Below, in pieces: positions 12,778 through 18,789 of a stretch of DNA of 21,726 nucleotides. The stretch covers positions 1-21,726 of IMG/VR virus record IMGVR_UViG_3300024259_000168. One strand, 5' to 3'. This stretch comes from a virus. The notes under the pieces are model-generated. The model did not search any database, was not told where the DNA came from, and saw only the letters and a program-made list of their open reading frames with translations. A program made the translations under genes and the position numbers. Within the stretch, counting starts at the first letter, position 1. Every line of letters starts with the position of its first letter.

Positions 12778-13954
12778 ACGACAATCATCACAAGATAGTG
12801 TTGATCAATCTATAACAGGAGTTCCCACATATTCTAAAATTATAGATATTATAGACAGTAGGCTGGGTAGCTCAGAGTTTTATGAAATCGTGCCAGCCAG
12901 AGTTTTGAAGGTTTATTCGGAAGAAGCGGATTTGCCGATAATAACTGTCAAAGATAAAAAGAATTTCAATTGGTCTCTTCTATACAGCATAGATGTAGAA
13001 GTAATTGAAGATGGTAGGGTAATTAATAATGTACAACCATTATCTATAAACTTCATACAATTGCCTGTTACTGATGAGGTAGTTAACTTAACGGCCCACG
13101 GAGGAACAATATATTATTCTGCCCCCGTCAATTCAGAAAACGATGTGACTGCAAACATCAAGGGATTAGAATCCAATGATAATAAAGTTTTTAGAAATAA
13201 AAATGCTCATAATAGAAAATCATATAGTTATCATGGTGATACTATTCTACAAGGTAAATTTGGTCAGCACATAACTTTTTCAGGGTTTCCTGACGATACT
13301 GGTCAATATGTAAGCCCATTGATATTGATAGGATCTAATCAATTTAATGATAAGAATCAATTAACATATAAAGATGGTGACAGACATATGCCACATATTC
13401 ATAATGTTAATAGTTTTGGATCAGCTATAGAAATTTCGTCTGGAAATTATATGACCATGATTGAACCCGCCTTCACCGATTTCGAAAATTTACTCAAGCC
13501 TTTAAAGTTGGGTGGTGATCAAATAGTAGTAAATTCCGATAGGGTTATTATAAATGCAAAAAGGGATACAATACGGAATACTCAGAGTGGAGATATTCAC
13601 TTCTTTGCTGGAAGAAATGTGAATATTGGAGCTACAGAGGAAATAAATTTAGAAATTACTCCGGGCGATAATCTCAGTAAAATTACACTTGCGGATGCAA
13701 ATAGTGTGAATCCATTAGTTAAAGGAAATGAATTATTAGAGATGATGGAATCTTTAATTGCAAAAGTGGTAATATTTACAAAAGTTCTTACGGATGAGGG
13801 GGAGGAAGATGGTGAGGCAGTTTCTAAAAAAACTATGGGTGCGGCTGCAAAAACCTTGATCGCAGATTTACAAACATTAAAATCGAATTTTCTTACGCCA
13901 ACGGATGTGAATAAGAAAGGTAAAATATTTAGTAATAAAATATATATAGGATAA
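12758..13954 (+). CDS. gp5: gp5-like baseplate hub/spike protein, lysozyme domain absent
   Basis: The ATG lies inside the preceding gene, with GGAAAG about 10 bases upstream. Residues about 35-160 are beta-rich and fit the gp5 OB-fold domain (ARVLKVYSEEADLPIITV, QLPVTDEVVNL). Residues 190-230 include SPLILIGSNQFND and the His-rich DRHMPHIHNVN. Residues 250-305 are a regular beta pattern (GGDQIVVNSDRVIINAKRD, GDIHFFAGRNVNIGATEEINLEI) like the intertwined beta-helix of the gp5/VgrG spike. In the tail it forms the central membrane-piercing spike. T4 gp5 has an internal lysozyme domain; none is seen here, so peptidoglycan cutting must be done elsewhere. The C-terminal 70 residues are helical. Confidence 0.75.
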   Translation: MAQIAIRRQSSQDSVDQSITGVPTYSKIIDIIDSRLGSSEFYEIVPARVLKVYSEEADLPIITVKDKKNFNWSLLYSIDVEVIEDGRVINNVQPLSINFIQLPVTDEVVNLTAHGGTIYYSAPVNSENDVTANIKGLESNDNKVFRNKNAHNRKSYSYHGDTILQGKFGQHITFSGFPDDTGQYVSPLILIGSNQFNDKNQLTYKDGDRHMPHIHNVNSFGSAIEISSGNYMTMIEPAFTDFENLLKPLKLGGDQIVVNSDRVIINAKRDTIRNTQSGDIHFFAGRNVNIGATEEINLEITPGDNLSKITLADANSVNPLVKGNELLEMMESLIAKVVIFTKVLTDEGEEDGEAVSKKTMGAAAKTLIADLQTLKSNFLTPTDVNKKGKIFSNKIYIG

Positions 13955-13957
13955 ATT

Positions 13958-14476
13958 ATGGGAATGCTAGCAGATGTAGTAAGAAATTATATTAAAGAGG
14001 AAGTTAATAGTCGTATCGGTGATATTGATGTGGATGTTAATGAAAAGATTGAAATGTTAAATGCGGGCGGAGCAGAAGCTGATAAAGCTGAAGCTGAAAT
14101 TGATGAAATACAAGGTAAGTTGGATGATCTAGAAAAATTACAAGAAGATATAGATGAAAAGGAAGCCCAATTGGAAGGAGTTCAAAAATCATTAGACACT
14201 GCGCAAAAAACTGCAGAGGCGACTGAAAAATCTTCAACGATCGGTGGGGCTTTAAATCCAGTGGCAGCCGCTCTTGCTGTTGTTCAAAAATATGTTATTG
14301 AAAAAGTAAAATCTGAAATTAAAGATTTAAGAGATGTTAAAACAATACTAAAGCCAACAGCAGAGAATATCGGAGATTATGCGAGAGACACTAAGAAGAA
14401 AATTAAAAGAACAATTGATGATAGAAAAGAAAGGCAGAGAATCCGCAAGGAAAAAATGAGAAAGTTATCTAATTAA
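13958..14476 (+). CDS. Coiled-coil baseplate-region protein, 172 aa
   Basis: ATG 13958 is three bases after the gp5-like stop. Residues 40-92 are a strong coiled coil (EADKAEAEIDEIQGKLDDLEK and onward). Residues 95-110 form a small Ala/Gly-rich hydrophobic segment (IGGALNPVAAALAVVQKYV). The C-terminus is highly basic (KKKIKRTIDDRKERQRIRKEKMRK). An acidic coil followed by a basic tail suggests a scaffold or connector in tail assembly. No named family is recognised. Confidence 0.75.
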   Translation: MGMLADVVRNYIKEEVNSRIGDIDVDVNEKIEMLNAGGAEADKAEAEIDEIQGKLDDLEKLQEDIDEKEAQLEGVQKSLDTAQKTAEATEKSSTIGGALNPVAAALAVVQKYVIEKVKSEIKDLRDVKTILKPTAENIGDYARDTKKKIKRTIDDRKERQRIRKEKMRKLSN

Positions 14477-14484
14477 TATTTATA
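14477..14484 (+). promoter_or_regulatory. TATTTATA octamer in gap before the 158-aa gene
   Basis: The octamer begins at the base after the stop of the coiled-coil gene and ends 20 bases before ATG 14505, with AGGAG in between. There is no minus-strand gene for it to serve, so if functional it must act on the plus strand. See the matching sites at 2272 and 12346. Confidence 0.35.
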
Positions 14485-14504
14485 TATAATAATAGGAGTT
14501 TATT

Positions 14505-14981
14505 ATGTCACATACAAAAAAGCTTGTAACTTTAATTAGGGAATTAGTTCAGATTGAAGTAAAAAAAGAAGTTAATAAGATATTTATTAAGGAAGGAGTT
14601 AAAGCTGTAACTCAGAATAAGAATTATGTTCCAGAAGTACTAGCAAAGCCTGTTCCTAAAAAAACTAAATCCAAAGAAGTAAGTTATACTAAAGATCCAA
14701 CTTTAAATAAGATACTTAATGAGACTGCTCAGACTCAAGAATTTGAAGAGTATCCAAGTATGGGTGAGTATGATACTTCTAATATGGCAGAACTTTTAGG
14801 ATATGGTGGAACACCTTTTGGTGGTGGAGATGATGAAACAAAAAGAAAAGTGTCTGCCGCACAAACTGCTAAATCAGCTGGAATAGATCCCGCCAATCCT
14901 AAAGTAGAAAGTGTTATGAATGCTATGTCAAGGGATTATAGGGAAGTAATGAAAGCAATAGATAAGAAACAGGGTAGATAA
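14505..14981 (+). CDS. Hypothetical virion-type protein, 158 aa
   Basis: AGGAG lies eight bases before ATG 14505. The product begins with a basic amphipathic helix (KLVTLIRELVQIEVKKEVNKIF), then a Pro/Lys linker (LAKPVPKKTKSKE), a Gly-rich stretch (YGGTPFGGGDDE) and a helical Ala/Lys end. This mix of helix, flexible linker and glycine loop is common in small T4-like structural or assembly proteins. Its stop overlaps the gp25-like start by one base, so it belongs to the baseplate operon. Exact role unknown. Confidence 0.75.
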   Translation: MSHTKKLVTLIRELVQIEVKKEVNKIFIKEGVKAVTQNKNYVPEVLAKPVPKKTKSKEVSYTKDPTLNKILNETAQTQEFEEYPSMGEYDTSNMAELLGYGGTPFGGGDDETKRKVSAAQTAKSAGIDPANPKVESVMNAMSRDYREVMKAIDKKQGR

Positions 14982-15385
14982 TGTCAACAATAGAAAAAGA
15001 TTTAAATCCAGATACTTATATAGGAATATCTTTACCTGTTAAGTTTGGTAGGAACGGAGATTTTAATAGAACTAAAACCACTCTAAGGCAAACAGCATCT
15101 AATATTAAAAATTTACTTTTAACAAGAAGGGGTGAACGACTAGGCAATCCTACATTTGGATCAGAATTAAAGTCAGTATTATTTGAACCTATGGATGGCA
15201 ACTTGGAAACTAAACTAGAGGAGTCAATAAGAGCATCATTGTCAGAATTTTTACCTTTTGTTAATTTATTGGATATTAAGTTTAGCAGATCTGAAAATAC
15301 AATTTCTCCTAAAATTATATTTACAATGGATATAGATAATACTACAATAGAAGAAGTGAATTTAAGTCTTGATTTGTCGGAATAG
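14981..15385 (+). CDS. gp25: gp25-like baseplate wedge protein (GPW_gp25)
   Basis: ATG overlaps the preceding stop (TAATG), with AGGGTAG upstream. The family core is clear: TTLRQTASNIKNLLLTRRGERLGNPTFGSELKSVLFEP, with the conserved GER...P.FG pattern, followed by a helix (LEESIRASLSEFLPFV) and beta strands (VNLLDIKFSR, KIIFTMDI). gp25 joins the wedge ring to the tail sheath and has a lysozyme-like fold in T4 and P2. At 134 aa it is of typical length (T4 gp25 is 132). The gene order gp25-gp6 is the usual T4-like and Mu-like order. Confidence 0.92.
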   Translation: MSTIEKDLNPDTYIGISLPVKFGRNGDFNRTKTTLRQTASNIKNLLLTRRGERLGNPTFGSELKSVLFEPMDGNLETKLEESIRASLSEFLPFVNLLDIKFSRSENTISPKIIFTMDIDNTTIEEVNLSLDLSE

Positions 15386-15395
15386 GAGATTATAA

Positions 15396-17351
15396 ATGCC
15401 AGCAACAACACCAAAAAAATCAGTAAAAGAAGTTAGATACTTAAATAAAGATTTTACATCTTTTAGAGATAATCTAATAGAATTTGCTAAAATATATTTC
15501 CCAACAGATTATAACGATTTTAATGAAGCATCGCCCGGTATGATGTTTATTGAAATGGCATCCTATGTAGGTGATGTACTTTCTTATTATGTAGATAATC
15601 AATTCAAAGAGAGTTTATTGGCCTTCGCTGAAGAAAAAAGAACTGTATACAATATGGCTCAAGCTTTGGGGTATAAACCAAAATTAGCATCACCCTCGAT
15701 GGTAGATATTGATATTTTCCAAACAGCGCCTTCTATATCCAGCGGAACTGGATTAGATTATACAACTAAACCAGATTTAAGATATGGCTTAAATGTAAAC
15801 GCGGGGATGGAATTACAAAGTGATACTGGAGTTAAATTTATTACTTTAGAAGATTGCAATTTTAAATATTCATCTTCTTACGATCCACTTACTGTAACTG
15901 TATATGAAACTAATAATAATGTTCCTGTAAGTTATCTGCTTAAAAAAACCATAAGAGCTAGTAGTGGGGATGTTTCTATTGATTACTTTACTTTTAATGC
16001 TGCTACGAAATATAATCGTGTAGCTTTAAGTAAAGAAAATGTGACCGAAATAATTTCTGTTACGGATAGCGATGGTAATAATTGGCACGAAGTTCCATTT
16101 TTGGCTCAAGATACTGTGTATGCGGAAGCGGAAAACACCACCGCAACAGATCCTGATTTGGCTGGTTATTCTGATCAAGCTCCATATTTACTTAAACTTT
16201 TAAAAACTGCTCGGAGATTTATAACTTATATTAGAGAAGATGGTAAAACAGAATTAAGATTTGGAGCTGGAACATCTGATAATCCAGATGAAGAGATAAT
16301 TCCTAATCCTGATAGTGTTGGATCTTCTTTGCCTGGCTCCCCATCAAAATTGGGAACTGCGTTTGATCCTTCTAATTTTTTAAACACCAAAGCATATGGC
16401 CAAGCACCATCAAATACTCAATTAACTGTTACATATAGAGCTGGTGGTGGGGTAAATAATAATGTTAGGGCTGGGAGCTTAACCAGTGTTCAATCTTCAA
16501 CAATTACATTGGATGAAACGGGACTTGGATCTACTTTAGTTGCACAAACTAAGAATTCGGTTGCTGTGACAAATCCAAAACCAGCTTCAGGTGGAAAAGA
16601 TAAAGAAAGCATTATAGAAGTAAAAAATAATTCATTAGCTTATTTCCAAGCTCAACAGAGAGCAGTTACTAAAGCAGATTATATTACAAGAGTATATGCA
16701 TTACCAGCTAAATACGGTAATATTGCTAAATGCTATATTGTACAAGATTCACAATTGGATGCTGGTACGGGCGCAGCTAATTCAGATAGCCGTATTATAA
16801 ATCCATTAGCACTTAATTTATACACATTGGGATTTGATGCTAACAAAAACTTGACACAAATAAACCAAGCAGTAAAGGAAAATATTCAAACTTATCTAAC
16901 ACAATTCAGAATGGTAACGGATGCTGTAAATATAAAGGATGCTTTTGTGATCAATATTGCAGTTAAATTTAACATCTTAACGAAAGTTGGTTATAATGCT
17001 GATAATGTTGTACTTAGAGCTATACAAAAAGTAAAAGACTTTTTTGATATTGATAAATGGCAAATAGGTCAGCCAATTATTTTATCAGATTTAGCTTATC
17101 AGATATCATTGGTGGAAGGTGTTTCAGCAGTCGTTGCGCCAGAAGAAAATAATCCTAATGGTCAGCCTATATTAATAGGAAATAAAGCTATTGCTTCACA
17201 AGGATATTCGGGTAATATATATGATATTTCAGCCGCAACGGTGGACGGTGTCGTATATCCTTCAATGGATCCAAGTTGTTTTGAATTGAAATTTCCAACA
17301 ACAGATATCGAGGGTCGGTCAGTTGGAAGCTCGACAGCAGGAGGTAACTAA
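15396..17351 (+). CDS. gp6: gp6-like baseplate wedge protein (Baseplate_J family)
   Basis: AGGAG at 15385-15389 supports ATG 15396. The N-terminus has the family hallmarks: VRYLNKDFTSFRDNLIEFAK, FNEASPGMMFIEMASYVGDVLSYYVDNQF, then ALGYKPKLASPS. A beta-rich middle follows, then the conserved AYFQAQQRAVTKADYITRVYALPAKYGNIAKCYI near residue 420 and the C-terminal helical/beta part (IVLSDLAYQISLVEGV-like). gp6 forms the ring connecting the wedges around the hub. The length, 651 aa, matches T4 gp6 (660). Its TAA overlaps the next ATG. Confidence 0.95.
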   Translation: MPATTPKKSVKEVRYLNKDFTSFRDNLIEFAKIYFPTDYNDFNEASPGMMFIEMASYVGDVLSYYVDNQFKESLLAFAEEKRTVYNMAQALGYKPKLASPSMVDIDIFQTAPSISSGTGLDYTTKPDLRYGLNVNAGMELQSDTGVKFITLEDCNFKYSSSYDPLTVTVYETNNNVPVSYLLKKTIRASSGDVSIDYFTFNAATKYNRVALSKENVTEIISVTDSDGNNWHEVPFLAQDTVYAEAENTTATDPDLAGYSDQAPYLLKLLKTARRFITYIREDGKTELRFGAGTSDNPDEEIIPNPDSVGSSLPGSPSKLGTAFDPSNFLNTKAYGQAPSNTQLTVTYRAGGGVNNNVRAGSLTSVQSSTITLDETGLGSTLVAQTKNSVAVTNPKPASGGKDKESIIEVKNNSLAYFQAQQRAVTKADYITRVYALPAKYGNIAKCYIVQDSQLDAGTGAANSDSRIINPLALNLYTLGFDANKNLTQINQAVKENIQTYLTQFRMVTDAVNIKDAFVINIAVKFNILTKVGYNADNVVLRAIQKVKDFFDIDKWQIGQPIILSDLAYQISLVEGVSAVVAPEENNPNGQPILIGNKAIASQGYSGNIYDISAATVDGVVYPSMDPSCFELKFPTTDIEGRSVGSSTAGGN

Positions 17352-18478
17352 TGTATTATTTTATTTATCCCGAAGTGGACACGACATTATATCAATCAAG
17401 TGGAAGTATGAATACTGGTTTAGATGAAATATTAGAAATAAGAAAAGATATGTCTGCCGCTGGTTCAAATATTAAGGTTTCCCGTATATTAATGAAATTT
17501 GATTTAAGTGAAGTTTCAAGATCTATAGTTAGTGGGCAAATTGCATCGGATGCTAAATTTTATTTAAATATGTATGATGCGAAACCAACCGATTTATCAT
17601 ATAGCCAATCTTTATTTGCTTATCCCGTAAGTCAAAGTTGGGTTCCGGGAGAAGGTAAATTTCACGATAATCCTGTAACAGGCGAGGGGGCAAGTTGGTA
17701 TTATAAAGATGGTTCGACAGCAAAAACAATGTGGGATTCAGCAATTACGTCATCGGGCGGGACTTGGTATACAGAAGTGTATGCTACACAGTCCTTTGCA
17801 TGGGGAACAACGGATATGCGAATGAATGTCACTCCCATTGTGAATAAGTGGTTAGATGGAACTTATCCAAACGAAGGATTTATGTTAAAAAGAAGTGGTA
17901 GCGTAGGTAATTCGGATGTCAATACAGATGAGGCTAGTACAGATAGATTGGGTTCTTTTTCTTTTTTCTCGAGAGAAACGAATACTATATATCCACCCAA
18001 ATTAGAAGTGGAATGGTATGATACGGTATGGAATACTGGATCACTTAGTGCATTATCATCAACAAATTTAGAAGATTTAGTATTTTATATGAAGGGGATG
18101 AGACCTGTATATAAAGAGAAATCAAAAGTAAAATTCAGAGTAGTCGGCAGAGAAAGATATCCAACTAAATCTTATTCTAATACTGCTTCAGAATACCTTA
18201 CTGCAAAATACTTACCAAGTGGAAGTAAAGGAAGTATTGGTGGTGATGGAACTTATTATTCTGTTAAAGATGCTATAACTGAAGATATTATTGTTCCATT
18301 TGGAACTGGTTCTCTTGTAAGTTGTGACTCAACGGGAAATTATTTTAACCTTTGGATGAATGGATTACAGCCCGAAAGATTTTACGAATTTTCATTTAAA
18401 GTAGTTAGTGGCAGTAACACAACTGGAGAGACTGTACAGTATTTTGAAGATGGTTATACTTTTAAGATTGAGAGATAA
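17351..18478 (+). CDS. DNRLRE-like beta-sandwich structural protein, 375 aa
   Basis: ATG overlaps the gp6 stop (TAATG). Residues 1-220 resemble a DNRLRE-type carbohydrate-binding beta domain: DTTLYQSSGSMNTGLDEILEIRKD, ISRILMKFDLSEV-like (residues 44-54), SQSWVPGEGKF, a second Trp-rich strand, VTPIVNKWLDGTYPNEGFML, FFSRETNTIYPPKLEVEWYD. A C-terminal part (240-375) is a further beta domain with FRVVGRERYP and FYEFSFKVVSG. By position it takes the place of a T4 gp7/gp8 wedge component but does not look like gp8. It may be a baseplate-attached receptor- or glycan-binding subunit. The DNRLRE call is moderate. Confidence 0.5.
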   Translation: MYYFIYPEVDTTLYQSSGSMNTGLDEILEIRKDMSAAGSNIKVSRILMKFDLSEVSRSIVSGQIASDAKFYLNMYDAKPTDLSYSQSLFAYPVSQSWVPGEGKFHDNPVTGEGASWYYKDGSTAKTMWDSAITSSGGTWYTEVYATQSFAWGTTDMRMNVTPIVNKWLDGTYPNEGFMLKRSGSVGNSDVNTDEASTDRLGSFSFFSRETNTIYPPKLEVEWYDTVWNTGSLSALSSTNLEDLVFYMKGMRPVYKEKSKVKFRVVGRERYPTKSYSNTASEYLTAKYLPSGSKGSIGGDGTYYSVKDAITEDIIVPFGTGSLVSCDSTGNYFNLWMNGLQPERFYEFSFKVVSGSNTTGETVQYFEDGYTFKIER

Positions 18479-18480
18479 AA

Positions 18481-18789
18481 ATGCCATATACAAAAGAAGA
18501 ACTTGAAAATAATGAGTATTATAAAAATCTCAGAGATGAAGATGAACAATTATACTTAACACAACGAGAATTGTATAAGACTGCATTTTTTGCAAATGGT
18601 GGTGTGGATGATGGGAGTCTTTTAGTACGAGATGAAGATGGAACTGTTTTATTATTTGAAAATCCTTGGACAGAAGAATTGTATAAGGATGAAACAACAA
18701 CTCTTATACAACCATTAGATGTAGTACAATTTAAAATAAATGAAGATATTTTGGATGACATAATAGATAGGGACATAGTTGAAATATAA
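18481..18789 (+). CDS. Acidic hypothetical protein, 102 aa
   Basis: ATG 18481 is two bases after the previous stop. The product is acidic (for example RDEDEQLYLTQRELY, LVRDEDGTVLLFENPWTEELY, EDILDDIIDRDIVEI) with a Gly-turn (FFANGGVDDGS). It sits between two large structural genes and shares a stop/start (TAATG) with the next, so it is probably a baseplate component or an assembly factor for the neighbouring protein. No family is recognised. Confidence 0.7.
   Translation: MPYTKEELENNEYYKNLRDEDEQLYLTQRELYKTAFFANGGVDDGSLLVRDEDGTVLLFENPWTEELYKDETTTLIQPLDVVQFKINEDILDDIIDRDIVEI

Noticed and set aside
17351-18478. gp8 wedge protein
   Set aside because: Length is similar, but I see none of the gp8 sequence features; the pattern fits a DNRLRE-like beta domain better.
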